This document shows positions 50,342 through 59,532 of a stretch of 64,000 nt of DNA, piece by piece. The translations under genes and the position numbers were made by a program. Under the pieces are notes generated by a model. That model saw only the letters and a program-made list of their open reading frames with translations. It had not been told where the DNA came from and searched no databases. Location of the stretch: contig JAXGOI010000001.1 in the NCBI GenBank assembly GCA_040767605.1, positions 1,364,001 to 1,428,000 of the forward strand, read 5' to 3'. The stretch's first letter is position 1. The number at the start of each line of letters is the position of its first letter. Source of the DNA: JAXGOI01 sp040767605. Lineage in GTDB: Bacteria > Bacillota > Dehalobacteriia > UBA4068.

Positions 50342-50830
50342 TTACTCTTTATAATCAATTTGCGAGCCGATTTGATTTTCATTCGCCACAGAATAACCTG
50401 CGGAGGTATTTTTACGGTTCAAATCTACTATTCTTTCCCGGAATGAGCTGGCTAAAGCCTGAGCCTTTCCGATGGCCTCATTATTTAAAGAGGAAATCCG
50501 CATTAAAGCCAGGCGCTGAGCGCTTAAGACATAATTTATTTGCTCAAGGGCTTTGGGTATTTCGTCTTTATTGCCGTTATCGCCGTTAAGCAGGGGAGAA
50601 ATATTATTTTCCAGAGATTCTGACAGCAGGGCAAATTCCCGGTCAATAATATCTATCCGATTAGTTATGCCGTATTGTTTTTGGCCATGAAGGGCCAGGG
50701 CATCGGCATCATTTTTAGATAGCCCGTTGGAAAGCTCCCAAAGGCTCTGGGAAAGGCTTTCTAAAAGGCCCAGCTTCTCCTGAGACAGGGTAAGGAGCTT
50801 AATTAAAATGTTTTTTTCCGCGCTGATCAT
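50342..50830 (-). CDS. FlgN-like flagellar chaperone
   Basis: The 162-residue product is almost entirely helical: heptad-like Leu-rich stretches in LIKLLTLSQEKLGLLESLSQSLWELSNGL and the EQINYVLSAQRLALMRISSLN region. Together with its place after fliS it fits a FlgN/FliT-type export chaperone, which keeps hook-associated proteins unfolded until export. Its start overlaps the fliS stop (ATGA), so it is coupled to fliS. It is the third gene of the fliD-fliS operon. FlgN proteins are poorly conserved; FliT remains possible. Confidence 0.6.
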   Translation of the reverse strand: MISAEKNILIKLLTLSQEKLGLLESLSQSLWELSNGLSKNDADALALHGQKQYGITNRIDIIDREFALLSESLENNISPLLNGDNGNKDEIPKALEQINYVLSAQRLALMRISSLNNEAIGKAQALASSFRERIVDLNRKNTSAGYSVANENQIGSQIDYKE

Positions 50831-51228
50831 ACTATTTTACTCCCCATAAAAGATTTTTTTCTGCTCAGGCTTTCCGCCTGGGCCCAGGCTTCTTTCATCT
50901 GTGCTGTTATTTGCAGTACTTCCTCAAGCATTTCCGGGCTTTTTTTAGTATTAGCCTGTATAAGGTGAAGAAAGATAAATTCATAAAGCCTAAAAAGCTC
51001 TTGAGAAAGTGGGTAATTCATATCTAAAATATCCGTAAGATAGGTAATAATATCTTCGGCCTTAAGGATATTTTTATGGGCCTCTTCCAGCTTATTCTTT
51101 TTAATACTTGCAATGGCCCGGTTAATTCGCGTAGCCATTTCATCATATAAAAAGATTATTAATTCCCCGGGGGTAAGGGTGGATACGCTTTGGGCCTTAT
51201 ACATTGCATAGGGGTTGGCGGCTGTCAT
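50827..51228 (-). CDS. fliS: Flagellin chaperone FliS
   Basis: FliS binds the C-terminus of flagellin before export. The 133-residue product has the standard N-terminus MTAANPYAMYKAQSVSTLTPGELIIFLYDE, the helical middle (RAIASIKKNKLEEAHKNILKAEDIITYL) and the final helix ITAQMKEAWAQA. Length and order match the family. GAGGTGAT precedes the ATG, six bases after the fliD stop. The flagellin gene itself is not in the window. Confidence 0.95.
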   Translation of the reverse strand: MTAANPYAMYKAQSVSTLTPGELIIFLYDEMATRINRAIASIKKNKLEEAHKNILKAEDIITYLTDILDMNYPLSQELFRLYEFIFLHLIQANTKKSPEMLEEVLQITAQMKEAWAQAESLSRKKSFMGSKIV

Positions 51229-51234
51229 TTTTTA

Positions 51235-53160
51235 TCACCTCGTATTATTTGTGGATAATTGCTGAGAAATCCAATCGCTTTGAGAATATAAAACCGAAAG
51301 GGCCTTTTCCATAGCTGTAAACTTGGCCCAGTAACGGCTTTGTTCATTATCCAGCTTTTGGCTAAGACGGATAATTTCCAGGTCATAATCAGACATTTTT
51401 TTGCTGTAAGTGGTTAAACCTAAGAAGTTATTATCCGGGCTGCCCACCATGGTAACTAAGGCGCCCTTTTTGCCTACTTTGCTTATATTATTTTTTACTA
51501 TATCGTTAAGGCGCCAAATAAGGCCTGCCTCTTCATACCTGGTTTTTTTCTGGTCGGCGCTTAAATATTGAGAATAGCTTGCAGAAGCGTTTTGAGTTAA
51601 TAAGGAGAAAACCTCCTGCGGCCTTTCGCTTAAGACTTTGCGAAGGCGGTCTTCATCAATATGCAGCTTGCCGTTTTCGGCATAGGATTTTGTATTTATG
51701 CCTATATCCGCTAATACAAGGCCCAATTTATTGCCGCTGCCGTCTAAATTCTTTACGGAATCAAAAAATACGGATCTTAAATCCCCAAGTATTTGCCTTA
51801 AAGCCATATCATTCTTTAAAAGCCCGCTTTGGGCTTTTTCTGTCCAAAGCTTTTGATCCCCCTCGCTTAAAGCGGATTTTTGTTCATCGGTTAAAGGTAA
51901 AAAGTCTTTATAATAGGGCTCGCTAAGCTTTGTATTTATATGGCCGATAAGCTCATTATAATCATTAATAAATTCTCTGATTTTTTCTACGGCATTATCA
52001 ATATTTACATAAGTGTTTAAAGAGATATTTTCTTTTTCATTCCCCGAAGCCTTGCCGTGGAGAGTATAAGTTGTACCGTCAATTTCAAAGGAATTTGTGC
52101 TTCTTACAAGGGTAATAAGTTTATCCGCCTCAGTTTCCCCGTTTAAGCCAATTTGAATTACGGCATCTGTGCCCTGGCTGAATATACCCTCCCCTAAAAG
52201 AGAATTTAAAAAATTTCCCTCTGTATCGTTAAAGGTAATATTTGAGGCGGCGCCGGTTTCTTTTGAATTAAGGGTGAATGTATCCGTAATGGCGGAATAA
52301 GTAAGGGATACCCCTGCCCCGCTGCTATTTATATTATTTATAATCCCGTTTAGGGTATTATTGCCGCTAAAAGAGAAGTTTACGCCGTTAATTGTAAATT
52401 CAAATTCCTGAGTGGCTAAGGGATTGGCCAGTTTTAAATCTTCTATTTTTGTATTGAGATTTATTCTATTAGAACTGCCATAATCAAAGCCGAGATAATC
52501 CAAAGCCTCTGAATTATCCTTGCCCACCGGGTTCAGGCTTATTTTACTGTTTGCGGCAAATAAGGATAATTTATTTTCATTTAGAGTAATTTGAATTTTC
52601 CCCGCCCCAAAGGCCTGATTAAGAAGGCTTTCTAATTCGTCGGCCACGGCCTGGGAAGAAGAATAATCAAGATCTCCAAAGGTAATGGTTTTAGTAATGC
52701 CATCCAGGGTAACTTTTATTTCCTTCCCGCCTAAAAGGGCATATTCCAGGGGGTCTAATTCCGCCTCTAAGGGGGCGCTTACCGTATTTGTGCCCTGAAT
52801 TTTAGCCGAGGCGGCCAAGCTTTGAATATCTGAAATAAAAACATTTTGGGGCAGGGAATTACTGCCCCCCACCGCCGTTACATATTGGGGATGGGAGCTT
52901 GCGGCGCTTAATTGCTTAAGGGAATCCCCCAGGAAAAGACTGCTTGGGGAAGAGCCAAAGTATTTGTTATTAAAGCTTGTCAGCTTTGTGAGTATTTCCC
53001 GGTAATAATCCTGCTTCCATTCAAGCTGAAGCTTTTTTTGCTCGGCTATGCGGATGCGGTTTTGGGTTCCGGTGGTTAATTGCCGGACAAGAGTTTCGGT
53101 ATCCAGCCCGGAAGAAAGACCGCCTATTCGCGTATAGCTGCTGTTTATAGTGTTTATCAT
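51235..53160 (-). CDS. fliD: Flagellar filament cap protein FliD
   Basis: FliD caps the filament and guides flagellin assembly. The start is the ATG at 53160 with GGGGAG upstream. The 641-residue product has the conserved N-terminus GGLSSGLDTETLVRQL with a coiled coil, a central repetitive beta region with many Asn and Ser residues, and a C-terminal coiled coil (YSKKMSDYDLEIIRLSQKLDNEQSRYWAKFTAMEKALSVLYSQ split by linkers). FliDs run 450-700 residues, so this is on the long side. A sigma-D-type promoter lies 43 bases upstream. It leads fliS and the FlgN-like gene. Confidence 0.93.
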   Translation of the reverse strand: MINTINSSYTRIGGLSSGLDTETLVRQLTTGTQNRIRIAEQKKLQLEWKQDYYREILTKLTSFNNKYFGSSPSSLFLGDSLKQLSAASSHPQYVTAVGGSNSLPQNVFISDIQSLAASAKIQGTNTVSAPLEAELDPLEYALLGGKEIKVTLDGITKTITFGDLDYSSSQAVADELESLLNQAFGAGKIQITLNENKLSLFAANSKISLNPVGKDNSEALDYLGFDYGSSNRINLNTKIEDLKLANPLATQEFEFTINGVNFSFSGNNTLNGIINNINSSGAGVSLTYSAITDTFTLNSKETGAASNITFNDTEGNFLNSLLGEGIFSQGTDAVIQIGLNGETEADKLITLVRSTNSFEIDGTTYTLHGKASGNEKENISLNTYVNIDNAVEKIREFINDYNELIGHINTKLSEPYYKDFLPLTDEQKSALSEGDQKLWTEKAQSGLLKNDMALRQILGDLRSVFFDSVKNLDGSGNKLGLVLADIGINTKSYAENGKLHIDEDRLRKVLSERPQEVFSLLTQNASASYSQYLSADQKKTRYEEAGLIWRLNDIVKNNISKVGKKGALVTMVGSPDNNFLGLTTYSKKMSDYDLEIIRLSQKLDNEQSRYWAKFTAMEKALSVLYSQSDWISQQLSTNNTR

Positions 53161-53202
53161 TAATATCAACTCCCCAAGCTATGCTTTTCCCTTTCATATG
53201 CT

Positions 53203-53229
53203 ATATCGGCTTGGGCAAAAGAATAATTA
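53203..53229 (-). promoter_or_regulatory. Sigma-D (sigma-28)-type promoter for fliD-fliS
   Basis: On the minus strand TAAT, a 15-base spacer, then GCCGATAT. The sigma-D consensus is TAAA-N15-GCCGATAT, so the -10 is exact and the -35 has one mismatch. The position suits a late flagellar operon. Confidence 0.7.
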
Positions 53230-53304
53230 GCAAAATAAGCCATTTATTAATAAGAAACAAGCTAAAACAATATCGGAATATTAGTGTATGCTAATTTAGA
53301 TAGT

Positions 53305-53358
53305 ATATGTCGACAAAAAAAGAGAAAAAATTAGAATAAATGTTGACTAGCGACATAT
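53305..53358. repeat. Widely spaced inverted repeat in the flagellar divergent region
   Basis: ATATGTCG (53305-53312) and CGACATAT (53351-53358) are perfect complements. The right arm lies inside the spacer of the flgB promoter. It could be an operator with looped or dimeric binding. Confidence 0.45.
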
Positions 53359-53371
53359 CGGATGGTAAAAT
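53343..53371 (+). promoter_or_regulatory. Sigma-A-type promoter of the main fla operon
   Basis: TTGACT (53343-53348), a 17-base spacer and TAAAAT (53366-53371) fit a housekeeping promoter about 230 bases before flgB. The remaining leader up to 53605 is AT-rich with no gene. Confidence 0.65.
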
Positions 53372-53605
53372 TTAACAAAACCTCTTTAAAGGTATAATAA
53401 AGACTTGATTATATTGTGAATCCATAATATAGAGCAGGAATTTAATCAATTTTCTGAAAAATGATAAAAAACGCGGAATTCCTAAAGAAAAAAACAATAA
53501 AGCCTAAAATAAGCGGCTTTATATTAGCACCTTTAAATATGCTCTAAATATGCTCTTAATAAAAGCGGAACCCTGTAAAATAGTAAAACCCGGGAGGTGG
53601 AAATT

Positions 53606-53986
53606 TTGAGGGATTTTAACGGCAATATTAGTCTGAATATTGCGGAAAAGGGCTTAAACGCTCTTTGGCTTAGGCAAAGGGTAATTTCCTCTAATTTGGC
53701 CAATATCGATACCCCCGGCTATAAAGCCCGTAGTGTGGAGTTTGAGGATATTTTAAAGCGGGCAGTAAACAAAAAAGGCGAGGTTTCGGAGCATAAGCTA
53801 AATACCCTGGCCCCCAGAATTAGAGAAAATACCTCCTCAGCCCTAAGGGAGGACGGCAATAATGTAGATGCCGGAGCCGAAAATATTGAGCTTGCCCGTT
53901 TACAGATTCAATATGATTTCCTTTCCCGGGCTGTTTCCGGGGAGCTTGCAAGAATGAAATATGTTATTGATGAAGGGAAGGGTTAA
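53606..53986 (+). CDS. flgB: Flagellar rod protein FlgB
   Basis: FlgB is a proximal rod subunit of the flagellar basal body. The start is TTG at 53606 with GGGAGG eight bases upstream. The 126-residue product has ISSNLANIDTPGYKARSVEFEDIL, the family signature, and the C-terminal helix NVDAGAENIELARLQIQYDFLSRAVS. Length is normal. It is the first gene of the main fla operon, followed after two bases by flgC. Confidence 0.95.
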   Translation: MRDFNGNISLNIAEKGLNALWLRQRVISSNLANIDTPGYKARSVEFEDILKRAVNKKGEVSEHKLNTLAPRIRENTSSALREDGNNVDAGAENIELARLQIQYDFLSRAVSGELARMKYVIDEGKG

Positions 53987-53988
53987 TA

Positions 53989-54420
53989 ATGACATTTCTT
54001 AATTCGCTCAATATTAGCGGCTCCGCCTTAACGGCTCAAAAGCTGAGAATGGATATAATTGCCCAAAATATTGCCAATTCCAAAACTACAAGAACGGCGG
54101 AAGGCGGCCCTTATATCCGTAAAATGGTAGTTTTTTCTCCCGGCAGAGAGGAAATAACCTTTGAGGGGGCTTTAAAAAATGCCCGGGGCATAGGCGGCGT
54201 TGAGGTTTCTCAGATTATAGAAAGCCAGGAGCCTCTAATCCCCGTATATGACCCTACTCATCCGGATGCCGATGAAAACGGCTATGTATTGATGCCGAAT
54301 ATTAATACCGTTGAAGAAATGATAGATATGATGTCCGCCTCCAGGTCTTATGAGGCGAATATTACTGCCTTTAATGCCCTTAAGCTAATGGCTAACCGGG
54401 CCTTGGATATTGGCAGGTAA
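53989..54420 (+). CDS. flgC: Flagellar rod protein FlgC
   Basis: This is the second proximal rod subunit, 143 residues. N-terminal block: LNISGSALTAQKLRMDIIAQNIANSKTTRTAEGGPYIRKMVVF, split over the rod signature. The C-terminal block is TVEEMIDMMSASRSYEANITAFNALK. It starts two bases after flgB stops, so the two are co-translated. It assembles with FlgB, FliE and FlgF/G in the rod. Confidence 0.95.
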   Translation: MTFLNSLNISGSALTAQKLRMDIIAQNIANSKTTRTAEGGPYIRKMVVFSPGREEITFEGALKNARGIGGVEVSQIIESQEPLIPVYDPTHPDADENGYVLMPNINTVEEMIDMMSASRSYEANITAFNALKLMANRALDIGR

Positions 54421-54484
54421 AAAAATTATAAGCAGGTTTTCCGTTTTAATTTGCCGCAGGCCGGGTATAAAGGGGGAAAAGAAA

Positions 54485-54787
54485 ATGGCAATAACTCCGA
54501 TTTCAGGTACCGAATTTATTACGCCGCAGCAGAAAGTTAATTTAACAGGGCAAGGGAAAGAAGGGTTTGCCCCATTTTCGGATTTCTTTTCCCAAGCCGT
54601 TGAGGAGGTAAATGCCTCACAAGCTCAGGTTCAGCAGGATATTTTAAAGATAGCGACGGGAGATACCGACGCTTTGCATACTATTACAATGAATATGGCC
54701 AAGGCGGATTTAGCCCTTCACACCTTGGTTCAGGTAAGGAATAAAACTTTAGATGCCTATAATGAAATAATGCGCATTACCCTGTAA
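54485..54787 (+). CDS. fliE: Flagellar basal body protein FliE
   Basis: FliE joins the MS ring to the rod. The ATG at 54485 with AAAGGGGGA upstream gives 100 residues, the normal length; a longer frame begins inside flgC. The C-terminal block SQAVEEVNASQAQVQQDILKIATGDTDALHTITMNMAKADLALH and VQVRNKTLDAYNEIMRI match FliE. It belongs to the flgB-flgC-fliE set at the head of the fla operon. Confidence 0.95.
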   Translation: MAITPISGTEFITPQQKVNLTGQGKEGFAPFSDFFSQAVEEVNASQAQVQQDILKIATGDTDALHTITMNMAKADLALHTLVQVRNKTLDAYNEIMRITL

Positions 54788-54847
54788 GTTTTGGCCCGGT
54801 ATTCAAAGTAATTAGAGCCCAAAAAACGCTCAAGCAGAGGTTGGAAT

Positions 54848-56407
54848 ATGAATCCTACTCCCGACAAAATTATCAAACAACTTGTGGAATATGTTAAGCA
54901 ATTAAGCCCCAGAAAGAGGCTTATTGCTCTTGGCTCTGCCGCAGGTGTTGTCATAATAATTGTAGCAATAGCCCTGCTTATAAATAAAACCAGCTATACT
55001 GTGCTTTACAGAGGCCTTTCCTCTGATGAGGCCGGTAAAATAATTATGCGCCTTAATGAGATGGAGGTTTCGGCAAAGCTGGATAATGGCGGCACTATTT
55101 TAGTCCCCAAAAAGCAGGAAGCCCAATTAAAAATGACCCTTGCCGGGGAGGGCTATCCCCAAAGCACCCTAAACTATGATATTTTCAGCAGTAATTCCAG
55201 TTATATGACAACAGATTTTGAGAAGAAAAAATATTTGCTTTTTCAGCTGCAAAACCGCCTTCAGGATGCCATAAAGACAATAGACGGAGTACATAATGCC
55301 ATTGTAACCATTAGCCTCCCCAGCGATGATTCCTTTGTTTTAAAGGAGGATCAAAACCCCGCCACCGCCTCGGTGGTTTTAGAATTAACCGGCACTATTG
55401 AGCTTAGCAGCAGCCAAATAAGGGGAATTGAGGAATTGGTGGCCAAAAGCGTGCCGGGGCTGGAGGCGAAAAATGTAGCCATTGTAGACGGCAGAGGGGG
55501 TATTTTAAACGAAAAATATTCCATCGATAGCTTAGGTAATTCCTATACAAAGCTGGATTTGGAAAAGAATATCGGCCTGGTGCTGGAAAGCAAAATATAC
55601 AGGCTTTTTTCTCCGGTATATGATACAAGCGCCATTAGGGTTGCAGTAAGCGCAACGGTGGATATTAATAAAAAAATAAGCGAGCAAACCACTTATACCC
55701 CGGTTATAGAAAACAGCGGGGTTATTGCCCAGCAGGAATTATTTTTGGAATCCGCCGGGGGCGGAGCCGCCGCCGGGGGAGTCCCAGGCTCAGGAAGCAA
55801 TACCGGAGTTGCCGTATACCCCCAGGCCGGGAGCGGGGAGCAAGACGGCATTTCAAGCTCCAGCTCCAATACGGATTATTTAGTTAACCAGCTTAAGGAG
55901 CAGGTTCAAAGAGACGGCTATGAAATAAAAGATATTTCCGCCGCAGTTTTTATAAACAGCAACAGCTTAAGCCAGGAGCAAATAAGAACATTTAAGGAAA
56001 TGGTTTCGGCGGCTTCCGGAATAAATATAGAAAAGATTACAATTGCCTCAGCCCAGTTTATTGCCCCCTCACCCATAGATTCACCGGAGGGCATATTGTT
56101 TAATCTCAGCCGTACACAGCTTTTGATTGCCGCTGGAGGGGGGCTTTTGCTTTTAATAATAATTGCCGTTGTAATGATTATTCTTCTTAAGCGGAAAAAA
56201 CGCCGCCGACAGGAGAGCCGGGATAGTTTTGATAAAGTTTTTGGCGCAAAAGGGCCGGTTGTGGAAATACCGGGGGAGATTATCCTTAATGAAACTAGGG
56301 AGCAGGGCCTTAAAAGACAAATTCAGGAATTTTCCTCCTCCAGCCCGGATATAGTAGCACAGCTGTTAAGAACCTGGATAAAAGAGGGCGAGGAAGATTA
56401 TGAGTAG
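54848..56407 (+). CDS. fliF: Flagellar MS-ring protein FliF
   Basis: FliF forms the MS ring in the cytoplasmic membrane. The 519-residue product has two membrane segments (about 24-45 and 425-448). Between them lie the ring-building motifs: VLYRGLSSDEAGKIIMRLNE, TLAGEGYPQSTLNYDIF, and a Gly/Ser-rich insert near residue 305. The cytoplasmic C-terminus (QIQEFSSSSPDIVAQLLRTWIKE) is the FliG-binding part. It overlaps fliG by eight bases. Length is close to typical. Confidence 0.95.
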   Translation: MNPTPDKIIKQLVEYVKQLSPRKRLIALGSAAGVVIIIVAIALLINKTSYTVLYRGLSSDEAGKIIMRLNEMEVSAKLDNGGTILVPKKQEAQLKMTLAGEGYPQSTLNYDIFSSNSSYMTTDFEKKKYLLFQLQNRLQDAIKTIDGVHNAIVTISLPSDDSFVLKEDQNPATASVVLELTGTIELSSSQIRGIEELVAKSVPGLEAKNVAIVDGRGGILNEKYSIDSLGNSYTKLDLEKNIGLVLESKIYRLFSPVYDTSAIRVAVSATVDINKKISEQTTYTPVIENSGVIAQQELFLESAGGGAAAGGVPGSGSNTGVAVYPQAGSGEQDGISSSSSNTDYLVNQLKEQVQRDGYEIKDISAAVFINSNSLSQEQIRTFKEMVSAASGINIEKITIASAQFIAPSPIDSPEGILFNLSRTQLLIAAGGGLLLLIIIAVVMIILLKRKKRRRQESRDSFDKVFGAKGPVVEIPGEIILNETREQGLKRQIQEFSSSSPDIVAQLLRTWIKEGEEDYE

Positions 56408-57401
56408 ATTAACTGCCAAAAAAAAGGCGGCTGCCGTAATAGTTGGTCTGGGAACAGATTATGCCTCCAAAATATATAAATTCCTCCGGGAAGAAGAAGT
56501 TGAATTGCTCACTATGGAAATTGCCACCATGCGGGAGCTGGGCCCGGAATCTATGGAAAGCGTTATGGAGGAATTTTATAATCTTTGCCTGGCCCAAAAG
56601 TTTGTAACCGAGGGGGGCATAGAATATGCCAAAGAAATTTTAAATAAAGCCTTCGGGGTACAAAATGCCAGCACTTTAATAGAGAAGATTACTAAAACCC
56701 TTAAAACCAGAGCCTTTGATTTTCTTCGTAAAGTTGAGCCTAAGCATTTGGTTACATTTATTCAAAACGAACACCCCCAAACCATTTCTTTAATCTTATC
56801 TTATTTAAGGGCGGACCAGGCCTCGGCTGTTATGTCGGAGCTTTCAAGGGATTTGCAGCTGGAAATTGCCGAAAGAATAGCCACTATGGACCATGCCTCG
56901 CCGGAAATAACCAAAGAAGTGGAAAAAGCTTTAGAAAAGAAATTCTCATCTATTATGTCTTTAGGGGTTGCGGAAATAGGGGGCGTCAAGCATATGGCGG
57001 AAATCCTCAATGCCGCAGACCGGGGGACGGAAAAATTTATTCTGGAGGAATTAGGCCGAAAGCAGCCGGACCTCACAGAGGAAATCAGAAAGAGAATGTT
57101 CATTTTCGAGGATATTGTTACCCTGGATTATCTTTTTATTCAAAGAATTCTGCGGGAGGCAAATTCAAAAGATTTGCTTATCGCCTTAAAAGGCTCCAGC
57201 AAGGATGTTTCGGATATTTTCTATGCCAATATGTCTGAGCGCATGGCTGAAACAATGAAGGAGGATGCTCAGTATATGCGGGCGGTGCGTCTGGCCGATG
57301 TTGAGGAGGCTCAGCAAAAGCTGGTAGCACTGGTTAGAAAACTGGAAGAAGCCGGAGAAATTATTATAGCCCGGGGCCGAAAGGATGAGTTAATTGTCTA
57401 G
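56400..57401 (+). CDS. fliG: Flagellar motor switch protein FliG
   Basis: FliG is the torque-generating switch subunit. The 333-residue product has the N-terminal FliF-binding domain, the middle domain with FIQNEHPQTISLILSYLRADQASAV, and the C-terminal domain with FEDIVTLDYLFIQRILREANSKDLLIALKGS and the charged helix that contacts MotA. A final EEAGEIIIARG matches the family. It overlaps fliF and fliH on either side, so the genes are tightly coupled. Confidence 0.96.
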   Translation: MSRLTAKKKAAAVIVGLGTDYASKIYKFLREEEVELLTMEIATMRELGPESMESVMEEFYNLCLAQKFVTEGGIEYAKEILNKAFGVQNASTLIEKITKTLKTRAFDFLRKVEPKHLVTFIQNEHPQTISLILSYLRADQASAVMSELSRDLQLEIAERIATMDHASPEITKEVEKALEKKFSSIMSLGVAEIGGVKHMAEILNAADRGTEKFILEELGRKQPDLTEEIRKRMFIFEDIVTLDYLFIQRILREANSKDLLIALKGSSKDVSDIFYANMSERMAETMKEDAQYMRAVRLADVEEAQQKLVALVRKLEEAGEIIIARGRKDELIV

Positions 57402-58137
57402 GGTATTTAAGGGGAATACCATAGTAATGGAAAATGAAAGCGGCTTGCCCGGCGGCCTTGATGAGGATTTATCCCTGGGGAGAATAAGCGGCTATGAAGG
57501 GGCGGAAAGTATTATTACCGCCCGCTGCGATGATATAATCTGGCGGGCCAGGCTGGATGCCAATGCCATTGTTGCCAAAGCCGAGGAATACTCCCAGCGG
57601 ATAATCGCCAAAGCCTCGGAAAAGGCCGTAAACGATTTAAATCAAGCCGTTGAGGAGGGTTTTGCTCAGGGCCTTGAAAAAGGCCAGGCTCAGGCTCTGG
57701 ATATGCTGAAGCAGCAAATAGATGAGCTTAAAGAAATAAATCAGCAAATAGAAAAAAGCAAGGCCGAAATTCTAGAGGATTATGAGGAAGATATAAAAGA
57801 AACCGCTTTAGCCATTGCCAAAAAAATTATTGATGCGGAGCTTCAAAAGGACGACAAGGCTTTTCTTAATCTTTATAAAAAAGCGGTGCAGGAATTAAGC
57901 CCCCAGGAATGGGTAAAGCTGACTGTTTCAAAATTTGAGGAAAGCTTTGCAAGCTCCAATTCCGAACTTCTCAGAAGCCTGGCCAAAGAGGCCAAGACGA
58001 TAAAAATATCTGTTTTAGAAAACGCTTCCCCCGGCACATGCATTGTAGAAACCCCCCAAAGTATTGCCGATGCCAGCGTAAAGACGCAAATTTCCCGCAT
58101 TAAAGAAGCCTTTGAAAGCGCTCAGCTTATGTCTTAA
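57394..58137 (+). CDS. fliH: Flagellar export ATPase regulator FliH
   Basis: FliH holds the export ATPase FliI at the export gate. The 247-residue product has a long coiled-coil middle with small-residue repeats (AEEYSQRIIAKASEKAVNDLNQAVEEGFAQGLEKGQ, split) and a C-terminal VATPase-E-like domain (ILEDYEEDIKETALAIAKKII, LSPQEWVKLTVSKFEE). The start is TTG at 57394, overlapping fliG; an ATG at 57427 is an alternative. It precedes fliI by 75 bases. Confidence 0.85.
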   Translation: MSRVFKGNTIVMENESGLPGGLDEDLSLGRISGYEGAESIITARCDDIIWRARLDANAIVAKAEEYSQRIIAKASEKAVNDLNQAVEEGFAQGLEKGQAQALDMLKQQIDELKEINQQIEKSKAEILEDYEEDIKETALAIAKKIIDAELQKDDKAFLNLYKKAVQELSPQEWVKLTVSKFEESFASSNSELLRSLAKEAKTIKISVLENASPGTCIVETPQSIADASVKTQISRIKEAFESAQLMS

Positions 58138-58212
58138 TCTGCTTAAATATTAAAAGCCATTATAAAAACTTATTTTTAAAACTTATTATAAAAACCGCCG
58201 GAGGGTAAGGCA

Positions 58213-59520
58213 TTGAAATTTGGCAGCTATCTGCAAGTGCTACAAAATACAAAAACAATTGTATATAAAGGCAAGGTAGATAAAATAATCGGTTTAGTAA
58301 TAGAATCTACCGGCCCTTATGCCAATATAGGCGATGTTTGCCGTATTTACCTCCCCCATGAGGAAAAGAGTATTCTTGCCGAAGTAGTGGGCTTTAAAGA
58401 GCAAAAGGTTTTGCTTATGCCTTATGAGGATATTGCCGGAATCGGCCCGGGCTGTGTTGTTGAATCCACCGGAGATGTTTTGCAGGTTCCGGTAGGCGGG
58501 GAATTAATGGGCCGCATAGTAGACGGCTTTGGCAGAACCATAGATAGCCTTAATGCCTTTGGCCCCATGCCTACCTATTCCGTTCAGAATATCCCCGCAA
58601 ACCCCCTTTCAAGGCCCAGAATAGAAAAAAGAATAAATATCGGCGTTAAGGCCATAGATGCCTTTATGGCCTGCGGCAGAGGCCAGAGAATGGGAATATT
58701 CTCCGGCAGCGGGGTAGGTAAAAGCACCCTTTTGGGTATGATAGCTAGAAATATTGAGGCGGATATAAATGTTATTGCCCTGGTGGGGGAAAGAGGCCGA
58801 GAGGTTAGGGATTTTGTAGAGAAGGATTTAGGCCCCGAGGGGATGGCAAAATCTGTTTTAGTTGTGGCAACCTCGGACCAGCCAGCGATGATGCGCCTTA
58901 AATGCGCTTTAACCGCCACCACAATTGCCGAATACTTTCGGGATAAGGGGCAGAATGTATTGCTTTTAATGGATTCCCTAACCCGCTTTGCCATGGCTCA
59001 AAGAGAAATCGGCCTGGCTATCGGGGAGCCCCCGGTGGCCAGAGGTTATACCCCCTCTATATATTCCATGCTCCCCAAGCTTTTAGAGAGAACGGGGAAT
59101 TTTGAAAGAGGCTCTATAACCGGCATTTATACGGTTTTAGTTGAGGGCGATGATATAAATGAACCCATTGCCGATGCTGTGCGGGGGATTATAGACGGGC
59201 ATATAGTTTTATCCAGAGCTATTGCCATGCGGAATCATTACCCGGCCATTGATGTTTTAGCCAGCATAAGCAGAATAATGCCGGATTTAGTAAGCCCGGA
59301 GCATATGGCTTTGGCAGGAGAAATTCGCAAAATACTTGCGGTTTATAATCAGAATTTTGATTTAATCAGTATCGGGGCCTATAAGGCGGGGAGTAATCCC
59401 CAGCTGGATCAGGCCATTCAAAATATTGAGAGAGTTAATGCCTTTTTATGCCAGGACGTTCAGGAAAGCTTCAGCTATGAAGAAACCATAAAAAATATGC
59501 AGGCAATTATCCAAAGCTAA
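58213..59520 (+). CDS. fliI: Flagellar export ATPase FliI
   Basis: FliI is the hexameric ATPase of the flagellar type III export apparatus. The 435-residue product has Walker A GSGVGKSTLLG near residue 165, Walker B VLLLMDSLTRFA, and the family block GEPPVARGYTPSIYSMLPKLLERTGNF. It resembles F1-beta subunits through the whole core. The start is TTG with GGAGGG upstream. It sits between fliH and fliJ, as is usual. Confidence 0.97.
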   Translation: MKFGSYLQVLQNTKTIVYKGKVDKIIGLVIESTGPYANIGDVCRIYLPHEEKSILAEVVGFKEQKVLLMPYEDIAGIGPGCVVESTGDVLQVPVGGELMGRIVDGFGRTIDSLNAFGPMPTYSVQNIPANPLSRPRIEKRINIGVKAIDAFMACGRGQRMGIFSGSGVGKSTLLGMIARNIEADINVIALVGERGREVRDFVEKDLGPEGMAKSVLVVATSDQPAMMRLKCALTATTIAEYFRDKGQNVLLLMDSLTRFAMAQREIGLAIGEPPVARGYTPSIYSMLPKLLERTGNFERGSITGIYTVLVEGDDINEPIADAVRGIIDGHIVLSRAIAMRNHYPAIDVLASISRIMPDLVSPEHMALAGEIRKILAVYNQNFDLISIGAYKAGSNPQLDQAIQNIERVNAFLCQDVQESFSYEETIKNMQAIIQS

Positions 59521-59532
59521 GGAGAGGTCAAT

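Noticed and set aside
53300..53320. Spo0A box (TTTGTCGAC on the minus strand)
   Set aside because: It differs from the Spo0A consensus at one base and is a single site in AT-rich DNA; the perfect inverted repeat there is a better description.
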